Source: Owenia fusiformis | Lineage: Eukaryota > Annelida > Polychaeta > Sabellida > Oweniidae | Length of the DNA stretch: 64,000 bases | NCBI GenBank assembly: GCA_903813345.2 | Contig: CAIIXF020000004.1 | Span: 11,866,196-11,930,195, forward strand | Direction: 5' to 3' | Part shown: one piece after another, positions 44,746 to 57,194 of the stretch | How the letters are laid out: the number at the start of each line of letters is the position of its first letter | Numbering within the stretch: the stretch's first letter is position 1 | Notes under the pieces: model-generated | The model's input: only the letters and a program-made list of their open reading frames with translations | Told to the model about the DNA's origin: nothing | The model's database searches: none | Position numbers and translations under genes: made by a program

Positions 44746-47700
44746 CTGAAATAAATTGGAAACTAATAATTAACAGAAACTAATAAAACAGTACCTAGGG
44801 TACTGGGCTCAAACAATATATGAAAATATTTGTGATCATTATATGATACTTTTTGGAAGTGACATAAAAATTAAAACCCCACATAATGAAATGATAAAAA
44901 TCATAGTTTTAAAAAGGTTCCAAGTTCTCCTGGGTCCGAGTTGTCCAGTTACCATTTTAAAACATCATAAATTTTGCATATATTCTTACTTTTCAAATTC
45001 TCAAGGAACCGTTCCCACAGGATAACGACAGCCTCCTCCTGCTGCCTGGAGTTGGTGGCTTCAGCTGAGTAATCAGGAATAATCATTGTCGACAAAGCCA
45101 TTTTTGTCACTTCGTGCTTCCCCCTTCTAAACTCGTCAATAAATCTCTTTGGATATAATCGGACTGATGGTAATAAACCTGCAGTCTTCAGTCCTGCAAA
45201 TAAAAATATAAGGAATGAGTCAGAGACATTAAGTTTCAAAGTAAATAAACAATTTCAAAACACATTTTTGGTGTAATTTTTTGATGGAGATTTCAAATAT
45301 TTAATGACACAAATCAACTGATATACAATGTCTTTGAAAATGTATGATATTGATAGTTATTTTGGGATGGCAGAATTGGAGTTTAAATAGTGATCGAGTT
45401 TAAATAGTTTTATACAACAGTTGTTTACCTTCGACATACTGGTCAATCTGGGAGGACATCTTATTCATGTCGTGCATTACAAATGCGTTCACCAAATCGA
45501 TCACATTCCACTGAGATATTTGAGATGTAGGTTTGTTGTATCCTACATCCCACCTTTCCTCATCCAAATTACTGTCAACAAAATCACGGATCTGGCGCCC
45601 ATCAGTCAGTTCTTTAAGCTGTAAATACAAACATTTTTAAATCAATAGTAAGTTCTATCAAAAAATGTATTTTTGTAGCTTGGGTATTTTTGTGAAAAAC
45701 ATTGATATACTGGGTAACTGCTTCTCTGACTTCCGTATTCTTGAAACTAAATAAATACAAGAACACAAATGTGTACAAAATGTCCCCACCAAGTGGTGAT
45801 CCCGTGAAATGGTTATCCTGAAAATGAGTAGACAAGACTTTACCAACACAATTTGAGGACGGAAAATCCAAAGTGGCCACCTTAAAATTTACCCAGAATG
45901 CCAAAAATTTAGTCAGTTCTAGATTTTCATACTAAGAAACATCCCTGAAAATTTGAAATTGATCCGATTATAATTACAATGAATTACTACCTCCAACAGC
46001 TTTTGCTTGAGTTGAGGGTTGCTCAGCATATCTAAATCTTCTAAGTCGTCATACACTGGGTTGGTTTGCACAATCCTCTTGGCCAAAGCTGGGTGCAGCA
46101 GCCTTGCACCAGCACAGCCATGTAGTAAGGCCCAGGCTGATACAAGCCCAAAGCAAAAGAACTCCTTGGCCATCCACTTGGTATGGTCGAGTTGAAATAA
46201 ACCCTGTTCTGTGAGGAGGCGCTGCCCTGCTTGTACAAAGTACAGCCTAAAGATAAAATGCAATATTGCAAATAAGAATAGAGACCTTGTATACTAGAAC
46301 CACTTTTTGATAGGGGTCAAAATGGTTATCCATGGTACTCAGTTACTGCAATCATGGATATTTCGACAGTATTGTCGGTACATCTACTTGAAATTCGGTT
46401 CATTCTCGTTTTGAAATAAAATTGAAAAAAGTATCAATTTTCGAAATTCTCACTTTCATTCGACACAAAACTTCTTTGAGTCTTGAATACTTATAAATCT
46501 CGTAATGGTAATAAGAACATTCAATTCTTACGTCAAATGATGAAACTGTAAGCTCAAAAAAGGCTTGGATCCAGGGGGGGGCCACTGATACATATGATGT
46601 TTAGTCGCATTCATAATGTGACAAAACATCCAAAATATAATACTACTACATCATTTCTCCTCAAAATTAGGCCTTTTTTTACTTTTTAGACAAAATAATC
46701 AAAAATTGGGCCTTAAATTTTCAAGTCATTGAAAGTGAAAAGGCATTCCCTGCACATAGAATGAAATATTTGTTTTATTATATGTATGCTAGACATTTTC
46801 TGCAATCACTGTATTTTTTAAAGAAAAATAGAATATTTGTTTTGACATGTGGAGTCCTTGTGGAGTCAATGAATATAACTGTATAATAGACCCATTAGTA
46901 AACATAATATACATTGTATAGTTCATTTTTTTATTTTCTCAAGAGCAGGCAATATGTCTTGAGGAAGCTATGGATTATGTTTTCGTATTTTGATCACAAT
47001 CGGTACTCAATCAGCCAATCAAATTACATGCTTTTTAGCAATGATAGAGATAAATCTTCTTATTTCCAAGCCACATAATGCACAATCAGACAGTGAGAAA
47101 TATAACAGTAAAAATGAAACATAATGTTTAAAAAAATGTAATTAGTTGGTCATTCATAAGTGGTCTGCTGTTGAAACATTTTGGACAAGATGTGTATTTC
47201 TGGAGAACTGTGTAACCAAGTGGTATTAATGTTTATGTGACAATAATTTCAATGGTAAAATTACCTCATAAATTCTTGAGTTGGGCCACCAGTGTCTATC
47301 GCTACCTCGTGCAAGAATCTCACTATGAGTTGCCTCTTGTATTCATCATGGTCAAGAAGAAGAAACCTCCAGGTGGTATCCTCAACAGTGTGGTACCTCC
47401 TTGTTTTTATATCAATTTTTTCTGGTCTGTCATGCTCCATCTCCCCCTCAACCAATCTTGCCAGAATTTCATGAAGAGGAGGGCCTTCAAGAAACACCTC
47501 GCTTAAATAGAATCAAAGAATTTTGAGTTGAACTTGTTTTGGGACATGCTCATTGATTCCCATCTGTTTATAAAGATGTTGCTTTATAACAAAGGGGATG
47601 AACTTCCAGGGGTAAATTTTTATTTTAATCATTTTCACAAAGTAGGAGGTTGATTTGTATCCAAATATTTTACCCGTATGTTAATAGTAACACCCATTTA

Positions 47701-50700
47701 CTAACCAGAACAACGGCAACGCCAAAGCGTAGCGAATCCCATCGAACAGAGATGGCTGGCATTTTTACAAACGAATAGCAAATATCATAAAACAACACAC
47801 CAGAAAGGCCACCATTTTCAAAATGGTTGCATACTAGCCAAGGTGTTATCAGAAGAAATAATATGCTTTTAAGTAGCCACCTCTAAAATTTTTGAAAAAT
47901 CGCACACGTACTTGTAAAATAACACACATAAAAATGGTGGTCATTTTTCAAAATGGCTGAGTACTCCACAAAGTTTTATTAGACAATGTGCCATGCTTAC
48001 AGTATTCACATACCAAATATGAACAGAATCGCTCCACTACTTTTTGAGTTATAGTAAAATATGTTAAAATGGGGGCCATTTTTCAAAATGGCCGCCTTCT
48101 AACAAAAATGTCATAGGACAGTGTGCTATGTTTATAGTATTCACATACCAAATATGAACAAAATCACTCCACTACTTTTCAAGTTATAGTAAAATACGTT
48201 AAAATGGCCGCCTTCTACCAAAAGTGTCTTTAGACAGTGTGCAATGTTTATAGTATTCACATACCAAATATGAACAAAATCGCTCTACTATTTTTTGTGT
48301 TACAGCAAAAATCGTAAAATGATGAGTAAAGGCCGCCATTTTTCAAGATGGCTGCCATGCGCTTCTTTAATATCTACATTTGAAGCATTATTAATGTCCT
48401 TTATAATTTTTTACATTTAAAACATATTGCTATTACAGTTTTACATATTGCACCTAAATTACTGTAAAATCGGCACTAAAATGGCCACCATTTTGAAATG
48501 AGCGGCCATTTTGAAAATCGGCTTTTGAGCAGAATTTCTACCCCCATAGGGTATATGTGTACAAAATATGAACAAAATCGGGCCAACGGTATTTGAGTTA
48601 TTGCCCGGACAGACGGACGGATAGACGGACGGAGGCGTTCCCTATATCCCTCCGAACTTCGTTCGATGGGATAATAAAAACCCAATCAATCCTGAGTATA
48701 TACATCAAAATTCAAGCATTTTTAACTGAAGAAGAATGGTATGAACCAAACATTACATGATGTTCAGTGGTCTCCTGAGCATTAAAGCACCCACCTGAGA
48801 TTTTGAAAACAGCCTTTCACCCACCTGAAAATCCATTTGCACCCACTTGAAATTGAGAAAAACTGTGAAAAATTGGCATATTTTGCATCCACTTGAGAAA
48901 AAATCATGGGGAGAGCTCCGATGTTATATTATCACTTACCCAGAATCATCAGCTGACCTCTCAATGATCAGTGATTCTGTTGGATTCAGGTGGTCATACA
49001 GATCACGAGGATGAAGGGATGAATTCTCTTCCTCTGCAAGTTCAACTCCCGCTCTAAATCAGAGAACAAACAGAAACTAGATATTAGATTGAAAAAAGTT
49101 CAATCTAAGACTCCACATGACAGAACTTTCTACAGAAACAGATAAACGGATACAATACATGCACATAATCAATACAGTATATGTAGATATAGATATAGAT
49201 ACGATCCATAACAGTGCCTGCATCTGATAGATTGAATCAAGAGCCACAAAAATATGAGTGAAATATTTCAAATAAATTTTGAAAAGCCCATACTTTATCA
49301 TTCTAAAATAGCATTTCCCTGGCAAGAAAGAACTTGGTTTCACATGAAACAGGATTGCAGCACTACTGCATGTTTATTAATCACTTACGCATGGTAAATA
49401 TCCCGGTGGGTATAAACTGGCATATCTGCATTATGTCTGCCTGAACGCATTGATGCAGCTTGGGTAGGAATATGTTGTCGTCTTGATGCAGCTTGTTGGG
49501 AAATAGGTCTTGTTGACACAGGTGTAGCTGAAGGTGTTGAAGAAATAGGTCTTGTTGACACAGTTGTAGCTGTAGGTGTTGAAGGTGTCTCCCTTCTTGG
49601 TCTCGGCGGAGAAATGCTTGGAATGTTTTCATCCTTAAAAATATTGAATGAATTATTCAATCAATCAAATAACAATCAATCAAATAACTACACTGTAGGT
49701 AGGTAGGTAGGTAGGTAGGTAGGTAGGTAGGTAGGTAGGTAGGTAGGTAGGTAGGTAGGTAGGTAGGTAGGTAGGTAGGTAGGTAGGTAGGTAGGTAGGT
49801 AGGTAGGTAGGTAGGTAGGTAGGTAGGTAGGTAGGTAGGTAGGTAGGTAGGTAGGTAGGTAGGTAGGTAGGTAGGTAGGTAGGTAGGTAGGTAGGTAGGT
49901 AGGTAGGTAGGTAGGTAGGTAGGTAGGTAGGTAGGTAGGTAGGTAGGTAGGTAGGTAGGTAGGTAGGTAGGTAGGTAGGTAGGTAGGTAGGTAGGTAGGT
50001 AGGTAGGTAGGTAGGTAGGTAGGTAGGTAGGTAGGTAGGTAGGGTAGGTAGGAGTCTCTCTGTTTTCTCAATTTCAACCTGAATTAGATTTTTGTATAAA
50101 GCTGTAATTCATGCATTTAGATGATCTCTTTAGTAATTCAAATCTAAAAAAAAACAAAAAAACTTGTAAACAGGAAGTTCATCCATTTTGTTACTTTGAT
50201 ATTCCATCGAAGTAGCCAGTCAGAAGAAGTGAGTAGCTCCCACAATTCTTCCATATTTTATCATATTCGAAGATTCCCCATAATATGACATCCAATCAAA
50301 TTGCAGGATGTGATCACATGAACAATCATGAGCACGTGCTAATTCAGTGCTGTGCATGCGTACAGTAAAATTTGAAATCCATCCATTTCAACGGCATAAA
50401 TAGGTCATTAAACGTGCCGAATATTACAGGTCATCTTTGGGATTCTCCCCCCCCATCCTCCTAAGCAGGTGTCCAGAATCCGTACCTCCTTTTTCCCCCT
50501 GCGATAAGCAGTTAGCATTTCCCCGATTAAGAACTCGCAATCTGATTGGCTGTCGCAACATTGCGACAGAAATCATGTATAAGTCATTGAGCATAATTAG
50601 ATCACGTGATTCAGTTAAATCGGGCGCTTCCAAATTGGTTATAGCAGGGGGTAAAAAGAAAGAATATATTCTGGATTTTGAAGCCCTGTGATCGGAGGAT

Positions 50701-53700
50701 GCCCCCCCCCCCCCCTGGTAACCAGTTGTGGAACAGTGTTTAGGTAAACATTAGTACTCGGTATGTATAGTTAGTTTACCTCTAAGATTATATAGATACT
50801 CCCCTGACCAGCATGGCTATGGACTGCTCGCCCATCCCACTGAAAGCCTTGTGCCACACAGGTTCTCTGCACCTTCTTGTTTATACACTTTACAAATACA
50901 AATGCTGTCGTCTCACCAGCAGCTTTTAGAATGTCACAAATCTGAAATGCAAATTTATATTAAATGAGGAATGGAATACCAGTCAAGACAGGAAAGAATG
51001 CATTATAATGGAGAATCTATTTAAGCTATTATCTTAGAATTTATGCAACTATTTAAGTTGTTATCTTAGAGTTAGTGAAACTATATGATAACAAGAGATA
51101 ATTTATCAATATTTTTCTCACAACTCTTGACTCTTCATCAGGATACCACCATCATATCGATTTTTTCGAAATTTCAAAATGGCGTAGAATCTAAACAAGC
51201 TGTTATGTATCTAAAACCCCACTCTTTATATGATAAGTACAAATATGAGAGGAAAGCCAATTACCTTTTGCTGCATCACATCTGCTTCGTCAGCACTGGT
51301 AAAACTCATGTGCCCATTTAAAATGACAGTATCCTTATTGGCAGTCAGGGGCGCCACACCATCATCCCTCAGCACTATGAGTGGTTTGGAATACTGGTAG
51401 ATTTTCTTTCGGCCTGCCCTGCTCTCTCTCCGACCCCTCCTCTGCTGCCTCCCAGTACTTAAAGCTGATGACCGGTTATAGGGTTTGAACAGGTTAGAGA
51501 GTTCCTGTTGCGTTGAAGATGACGCCTCATTTAAAGTGTTTATAGTCGCTTGGGTGTTTACATGACCTGTGCAAATATCAATAATTATATTTTATCACTG
51601 CCATCTTTGACTAGTCTATGACATACAAAATACTACTGAAAAAGTGAAAAAGTTATACATGTACATAATTAAATATTACTTTAGTTGCAAGAATAATTTG
51701 TATTTGACCTAAATTTGGTAACTTTTGAAGTGGTGGCCAACTTGACATGTTTTGGTGATTCATCATTCGCTATTCATAACGAAACAAGACATAGAGTGAA
51801 CAGAATCGCATCCTTGAATAGAATACAGTTTTGGGACAAAAACTCCAAAATGGCCACACTAACATTTACCCAGACTGACATATTAAGATGACATATTAAG
51901 ATGAATCCATGAAACCTAGAAACCTGAAAACAAGCCTCAAAAGACAAAATTTTAAGATGGAAATTCCAACATTAAGATTTACCCAGAATGCTGAAAAACC
52001 TAATCAATTCAAAACTTTCATGGGGAGAAACATCCCTGAAAATTTCAAATGAATCCCTCAAACAGTTTGGCTGAAAACCTGTGGGCAAGCTTTGACAGAC
52101 AAGATTTTAGGATGGAAAGATTTACCAAGAATGCCAAAAAACTGATCAGTTCTAAACTCCCATAGGTAGAACCATTCCTGATAATTTCAAATGAATCCCT
52201 CAACGTTTTGGCTGGAAACCTGTAGACAAGCTTTGACAGACAAGTCAATAGTAGACAAGATATCTTGGACGCCCGCCCACCCGACTGACTGACCGCCCAC
52301 CAAACTAATCACAATATAGCACACAAGGGTGCAATAAAATTGTCAGGTATTGACTTTTTACCAATGTATGCATTATGTCTGTTATTTAAAATACCCAAAA
52401 CTACATTTACATCAATAATGTTACTTAGCCTAGCTTCTTCCTTGAATCAAACCAAACCACTCAGTAGATGGGAAATATAATCATATTACTGATATTTCAT
52501 ATGGATGTTCTTCCAAATACATGGGTTGGAATCTCTTTCAATAAAGCTAGGAGTACAATCTATTGAAAACAGTGCCAGGGTAGCATACTCTGAAATGTAC
52601 CATTTCTTGTTTTTATGTGAAAACATGATACTTGTTTTTTATTGCTCTTCCCTTATAAAAATTTCAACCTTGAAAGTCCGAATTTAAACCGTTGCACAAT
52701 CATTGGACAATCATTGATCCGATCATTTATGCAACCATGCCAACCGTTACGATGCAACCATTACAATTTTGGTTGTAAACTCATTGAAAATGTTTCAATC
52801 ATATGTAACCATTGTAAACGCTTGACAATTTTGGTTGCATTTCTTGCAACCGTTTCAATCGAATGCAACCCTTCAAAACTATGGCAATATTATCTCAATA
52901 CAACATAAAATAATTATCTCGCTCTTTAAAAAATATATTTCAAATGTATGTATATCATGCATACATGTCAGAATTTAAATGGTTTGATCAAAAAGATATT
53001 TAGAGTATTGAAATAGTTTAGTAAACTTGTCTTGTGAATGAAAAGATATTGAACCAATTTTCATCTAACTTTGAAGGATGGTGATTGTCCCACTAACATG
53101 TATATTATCTAGTTAACAGCAATGCTAAGGCATAGCAAATCCCCTCGCTGTCATGACTATCATTTTTACAAAATCCCTTCACTACTTTTTAAGTTATTGC
53201 AAAAACATTTGAAAAAATTTTGATTGGGTCAAGTCTTGGATTTTACACTTCACCTTGCAGTCATCACAATTATAAAGGAAGGAAGATGTGTCTGGAAGGA
53301 AGAAATCCTTCAATCGGAAAATAATCTGTTTATTGATTTGATATTTTTGATTTGATAGACAAAATGCAATCAGACATTACAGGATGTGTTTTAAATAATT
53401 AAGTCAATAAGCATATCTTAAAAACTCTGATTACAGTTAGACTCAGTCTCTCTAGTTTGATTAGAGTCTGCTTTGAAGGATGTGTCTAAAGAAACTTTAT
53501 TAATCCATTAATCCATAAACAAAACAAAAATAATTCGGCAAGGCAAAACAAACCCTATCACAGAGAGACTCTCAGTTTGATTAGAGTCTGCTATAAAGGA
53601 AGCATCCGTATTTTCCTCCAGATTTTTCCAAGTTTAGAGTTTTGAAAAACAAGCCCTGTTTTTGGTTTTTATTTTTTAATCATTTACACATATTATTTAA

Positions 53701-56700
53701 ACTGAAAACACTTTTCAGTACAAATGCTCTGCCCTAGTGAATACAGTAAAACCTTGGACTTTCAATCTATTGAATGCCCATGGTAAAACAAACTAAATAA
53801 AAATGAAATAAAAAATTCTGAAAATATTATTTGCAGTTTCATATACTTGCTATTTGAGATTTCTCAGCACTTATTGAAGTAATTGAATAAAGAAATAAAC
53901 CCTCAAAAATCTGAAAACACTTTTTAAATTTTTACCCCCCCCCCGCTCTGCATGAAATAGAGAATAAAAATAAATATATAGTATAACACAAGATGAAAAT
54001 AGATATAACAGAAACTAGGACTATGAACCGTTTTTCTGGTCAAGCATTTTAATTAGCTGTTAAACCGTTTTAGCTGTTCAACCGTTTTAATTAGCTGTTC
54101 AACCGTTTTAATTGGCTGTTCAAGCATTTTGATTTGCCTAAACCCATGAGAATATCAATATGTAGTAGGTATTGTTGTGTTGAGCATTATTATAAAAAAT
54201 ATTTGCCAACAAGAAAGAACATGATAATTAAATCTGTTGTGAAAATGTGTTTCACAAATAATATACAGTCAATATCAAAATAGTTCTCTTGTTTGTATTT
54301 TTTAAATTTTAGTGAGTCATACTCTTGATATTAGGTGGCAACTACACATATATGGAAACATTTGAAGACCCATTTTGCCAAGGGGGGGGGGGGCTGGCTA
54401 CTGGCCTGTTCATCGTATCCATACCAATCTATTTGTATATATAAATATAATTCATCTACCTTGACAAAATTTTACTGAAATTATTAATTCAGATGTTTTC
54501 CAATTGAAACTGTGAAAATTTAGTCTTTGCTGCCTGAATGCATTATTACTATAAAAACATTTTCACTAAATAAAGCAATCAACTTGTGATTACATATGTT
54601 TGTATTATTTTGTACATCATATCCTGCTTCTTTTGATCATATACAGGGTGTCCAAAAAAAAACAGGACCGTAAGAAAGTTGAATAACTCGGTCAATTTTG
54701 CATATTTTGCCTTGAAATTTAGGAATTATTTAGTTCATTCAATGAGAATTTTGTTCTGAAAGTTTGATGATAATCTGTTTATTTTGTCAAAAACTACAGT
54801 CCTTTACAAAACATGCCCAAAGTGGGCACTTTTCCTCTCTATGCACAAACGAATCCTGCGAACAAAGTTGTTAATGACCCTAACCTATACACATTAATGT
54901 GGATGGTAAATATTGGGGTAGTTATTGGCCTCTTAAGATTGTTAGGGGCCTGTCAGTATACACATTGGCTTTGAGAAATCCTCAAAGATGAAAATTTGGG
55001 GGATTTAGATCAGGCAAATGAGCTGCCCATATGGTTTGGGTTCTGCAACTGATGAGCTGTCCACCAACGCATTGCCTAAACCATTTCAGCATATCATTTG
55101 CAGTGTTGAGGTGTTATTGGTTTGTTGAAACCACTGTTTAATTATCTCCTTAGATGTCCCTTCTGGTGCTTAGTGACCTCCAAAACTTGGTGAGAACTTA
55201 CTGGTCCTTGTTCATGCTGATAGCAAGTCCCAAGTCACCTTCGACCCAAAAGGGACTGATGATTCCATGTTTCCTCATTGCCACCCAGCAAGTGCATTGT
55301 TCAGAATGCAATGGATGCTGTAACACTTCATCAGGAGGATGTAAGCCCTAGTAGCAATTGTTCTTGGAACAAACTTGTCCATTCAGAAAGACATGTGTGT
55401 AGGAGGATCATCAACAGCTTTGTTCGCCGGATTGAATTGTGCATAGAGATGAGATTTGCACATTTGGGGCATGTTTTGTAAGGAGCTGTAGTTTTTGACT
55501 CAATTGGTAGATTATTATCAAACTTTCACAACAAAATTCACATTGAATGAACTAAATAATTCTGAAATTTCAAGGCAAAATATGCAAAATTGACCGAGTT
55601 ATTCAACTTTCTTACGGTCCTGTTTTTTTTTGGACACCCTGTATCAGTCTAATCGTGAACCAAAACCATTGTGTCTCATCTTGTGATTTGTTAAGTTTAA
55701 AGGAAATCTTAAGATTTTCCATGGTTAATTTCTAAACCAAATTGGAATTTTGCTCAATTCTTTTCATTAAAGATACATCGTTTTGGCAATATCAGATAAA
55801 GGGAAATAAACACTAGATATGGTACTTTTAATTGTGTAAATAATGTAAATGACAGAGAACATAAATTATCATATGCGACTGAGTGGAAAACTAGTCTGGT
55901 ATCACATTCCTAAATCTGTACTGGAGAAAGAAACATATGAACATGAATTTAGTAATTTACTATAATAAACATGCATGTATGCTTGCAGAAAAAATATCCT
56001 AATATACTGTTGTTGAATAGAGGTAGATTCAAATCCTTACTTAAATATAATTTTAATTCAGGTAAAATGATTATTTTTTGGAACGATACTAATTCAGGAT
56101 GGTTGCAGGGGTTGAATTATGTAATCATTGAACAAAACATATTGCAACCATTTACATTTCAATGTGAAATGGTTGCAGTTTACAATGGTTGCAGATTACA
56201 ATGATTGTATTGAAATGGTTGCGCAGTCGTTGAAAAAGAGTTGACTTTGCTTGATTGAACGCAATGGTTGCACAATGATTGCTTATCATCATACAATGGT
56301 TTTTCCTTTGATCTTAGTAGTTGAAACAATCAGTATTCAATGATTGATGGAAACGGTTTAAATTCGGACTTTCAAGGTTGGATTTTTTATAAGGGTTGGC
56401 CAATTATTTTTATTTTCACACAATTTTGACCAAAAAAGCTTTGATAAAATGCAGAATTTTTCTAGAATTTGCCATTCCATAATGTTTGACTTTGAATTTG
56501 ATATATAATGAGAAACTTCATAAATTACCTGGAAGAATTGGCTCGTCTCCACCGGCAATGACAATGTCATCATCTCTAAGGACATCCACAGTTGGGATAA
56601 TGTGACCACCTTCAGTATAGAGCCTGCTTACTGGTTCACCCGTCAAGCTTGCTGCAAGATCTAGCAACTGTTCAAGCGTGTCTGGCACCATTGCCAACTG

Positions 56701-57177
56701 AAAAGAAATAAAAGTCATGCTTAATAATAGAATGAGTGTAGGAACAGGGGCGTAGCCAGCATTTACATAGGAGAAGGTCACATTTTCTTTGGGTTCCCAC
56801 AAAAAGGGAAGCACCAATCACAACCAGGAATTTAGAAAAAAAACTTTAAACAGTAAATCCTGAATATTTTTACTAAAGGACTTTTGTTGATGGTGGTGGA
56901 AGAGTGTGCCCCTGGGTACTATGACATATTTTGGTAATTGACTCGAACGATGTGAGTAGTTGTTATTTGTGCGACTTTTCTTTTCAGTAGGAGTGGTTCA
57001 CTGACATATTTTAGATGGAAAATTTGAATAGATCATTGAGCTTTAAAACAAAAATGCTCTTTTCTAATGCATTGACATAGACTTAAATACAACAGAATGA
57101 TATAAACTTACGTTGCCATGGGCTTCTCTCCTGTTCCTTTTGATGCTTATACGCTTACGTGGTCTACTGTCAGTCAT
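44459..57177 (-). CDS. HECT-type E3 ubiquitin ligase with doublecortin-like N terminus (G2E3-like), 11 coding exons
   Basis: Eleven minus-strand exons, all with canonical GT-AG borders and fully compatible phases, give 2232 nt, that is 743 residues and a stop. Residues about 8-77 read like a doublecortin/ubiquitin-like fold ([15 protein letters not shown], then [20 protein letters not shown]). Residues 79-233 are a region of no recognised family. Residues 234-315 are a Pro/Ser/Thr-rich linker with imperfect [14 protein letters not shown] repeats. Residues ~366-743 form the HECT domain ([33 protein letters not shown]; the catalytic-type [11 protein letters not shown] with Cys at about 706). 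HECT enzymes take ubiquitin from E2 onto this Cys and pass it to substrates. G2E3-like HECT genes are expanded in bivalves and some other invertebrates. Substrate unknown. The CDS appears intact. Confidence 0.9.
44990..45193 (-). CDS. HECT gene exon 10
   Basis: 204 nt, acceptor TTTGCAG and donor A/GTAAGA, phase 1 to 1. Encodes [15 protein letters not shown] through [11 protein letters not shown], the region between HECT N- and C-lobes. Confidence 0.85.
45429..45618 (-). CDS. HECT gene exon 9
   Basis: 190 nt, acceptor TTTACAG and donor G/GTAAAC, phase 0 to 1. Encodes [17 protein letters not shown] and a helical [15 protein letters not shown] segment. Confidence 0.85.
45991..46246 (-). CDS. 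HECT gene exon 8
   Basis: 256 nt, phase 2 to 0. Encodes the alpha-helical N-lobe segment with [16 protein letters not shown] (F..G...a.a...g motif of HECT). Confidence 0.9.
46262..47255. other. Intron between HECT exons 7 and 8, no feature recognised
   Basis: No repeat or exon structure seen. A G-run occurs at 46575-46582. Confidence 0.5.
47265..47501 (-). CDS. HECT gene exon 7 (start of HECT domain)
   Basis: 237 nt, phase 2 to 2. [20 protein letters not shown] corresponds to the conserved F.gE...D.GGp.rEF opening of HECT domains. Confidence 0.9.
47690..48680 (+). repeat. Dispersed ~125-bp module repeat with GACGGACGG / CTCCGAACTTCGTTCG tail
   Basis: About six modules carrying CAAAATGGCCGCC, GTCATAGGACAGTGTGCTAT, CACATACCAAATATGAACA and CACTACTTTTTGAGTTATAG. 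It ends with CAGACGGACGGATAGACGG and CCCTCCGAACTTCGTTCG. Same family type as 41980-42740; lies between HECT exons 6 and 7. Confidence 0.8.
48940..49053 (-). CDS. HECT gene exon 6
   Basis: 114 nt, phase 2 to 2, acceptor ATTTAG and donor GG/GTAAGT. Encodes [19 protein letters not shown], the lead-in to the HECT domain. Confidence 0.8.
49389..49633 (-). CDS. HECT gene exon 5 (Pro/Ser/Thr linker)
   Basis: 245 nt, acceptor TTAAG/GAT and donor GC/GTAAGT, phase 0 to 2. Low-complexity [20 protein letters not shown] repeats, probably disordered. Confidence 0.8.
49696..50051 (+). repeat. (TAGG)n microsatellite, ~89 units
   Basis: Virtually uninterrupted TAGG repeat (one extra G near 50043) in the intron between HECT exons 4 and 5. 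On the transcribed strand it reads CCTA repeats. Length in a reference assembly is likely under-resolved or polymorphic. Confidence 0.98.
50780..50941 (-). CDS. HECT gene exon 4
   Basis: 162 nt, phase 0 to 0, donor GAG/GTAAAC. Encodes [19 protein letters not shown] and SIYIILE; domain not recognised. It lacks an internal ATG and is found by splice sites. Confidence 0.8.
51265..51566 (-). CDS. HECT gene exon 3
   Basis: 302 nt, acceptor GCACAG/GT and donor AAG/GTAATT, phase 1 to 0. Contains a basic [16 protein letters not shown] patch (possible nuclear localisation signal) and then [18 protein letters not shown]. Confidence 0.85.
51720..52330 (+). repeat. Dispersed repeat with TTTACCCAGAATGCC modules
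   Basis: Three or four diverged ~125-bp modules (AAAATGGCC, ATTTACCCAGAATGC, ACATCCCTGAAAATTTCAAA, GGCTGAAAACCTG, AAGCTTTGACAGACAAG) ending in a CCGCCCACC-rich tail. One module also occurs at 45830-45970 inside another HECT intron. Confidence 0.7.
53000..54640. other. Interior of the 3.7-kb element, no gene recognised
   Basis: AT-rich. Includes a short direct repeat at 54040-54130 (GCTGTTCAACCGTTTTAATT, three to four units) and a 12-G run at about 54380 in a fragment of the 38242-type repeat. Confidence 0.5.
54644..55641. mobile_element. CAGGGTGTCC mariner-type element with ~225-bp TIRs, TA target
   Basis: Ends CAGGGTGTCCAAAAAAAAAC and the inverse at 55622-55641, flanked by TA. The inverted arms extend to about 54868 and from about 55415. 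Carries a minus-strand transposase relic. Nested inside the 3.7-kb element. Confidence 0.9.
54960..55420 (-). pseudogene. Tc1/mariner transposase relic
   Basis: On the minus strand, with several stops, the text reads [20 protein letters not shown], then LTKFWRSL, later [11 protein letters not shown] and GFLKA. These match the catalytic core of Tc3/mariner-like transposases of the type G.IGP.FFE.....TVN..RY...L and RSPDLTP.DFFLWG. The first and third catalytic Asp regions are degraded. Non-functional. Confidence 0.75.
56529..56697 (-). CDS. HECT gene exon 2 (doublecortin-like)
   Basis: 169 nt, phase 0 to 1. [15 protein letters not shown] and the [19 protein letters not shown] stretch follow the doublecortin pattern of a Leu-rich helix, then LYT-x-x-G, then a glycine-rich end. 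Confidence 0.85.
56820..57105. other. Intron 1 of the HECT coding region, no feature recognised
   Basis: Only a fragment of the 38242-type repeat (GGGGCGTAGCCAGC at 56748) just before it. Confidence 0.4.
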
Positions 57178-57189
57178 GCTAATCTAATT
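57112..57189 (-). CDS. HECT gene exon with start codon
   Basis: Acceptor TTTTCAG at 57190-57192, 12 nt of leader, ATG at 57177, then 22 codons rich in Arg/Lys ([18 protein letters not shown]). Donor AAC/GTAAGT at 57112, phase 0. Confidence 0.85.
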
Positions 57190-57194
57190 CTGAA

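Larger units (their letters stand above)
52650..56395. mobile_element. 3.7-kb TIR element with GCAACCATT subterminal repeats, in HECT intron 2
   Basis: Inverted ends of about 42 bp: CCCTTATAAAAATTTCAACC at the left and its near-inverse at 56350-56395. Both ends share GAAAGTCCGAATTTAAACCG. Subterminal stretches (52680-52880 and 56100-56340) are full of GCAACCATT/AATGGTTGC words in opposite orientations. The interior holds a later mariner-type insertion (54644-55641) and no other transposase seen. Non-autonomous; superfamily unknown. Confidence 0.8.

Noticed and set aside
49688-50077. 129-codon YLPT repeat protein on the minus strand
   Set aside because: Translation of the (TAGG)n microsatellite.
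52505-52908. Open frames across the left end of the 3.7-kb element
   Set aside because: They read through TIR and subterminal repeats, with no domain and no splice support.
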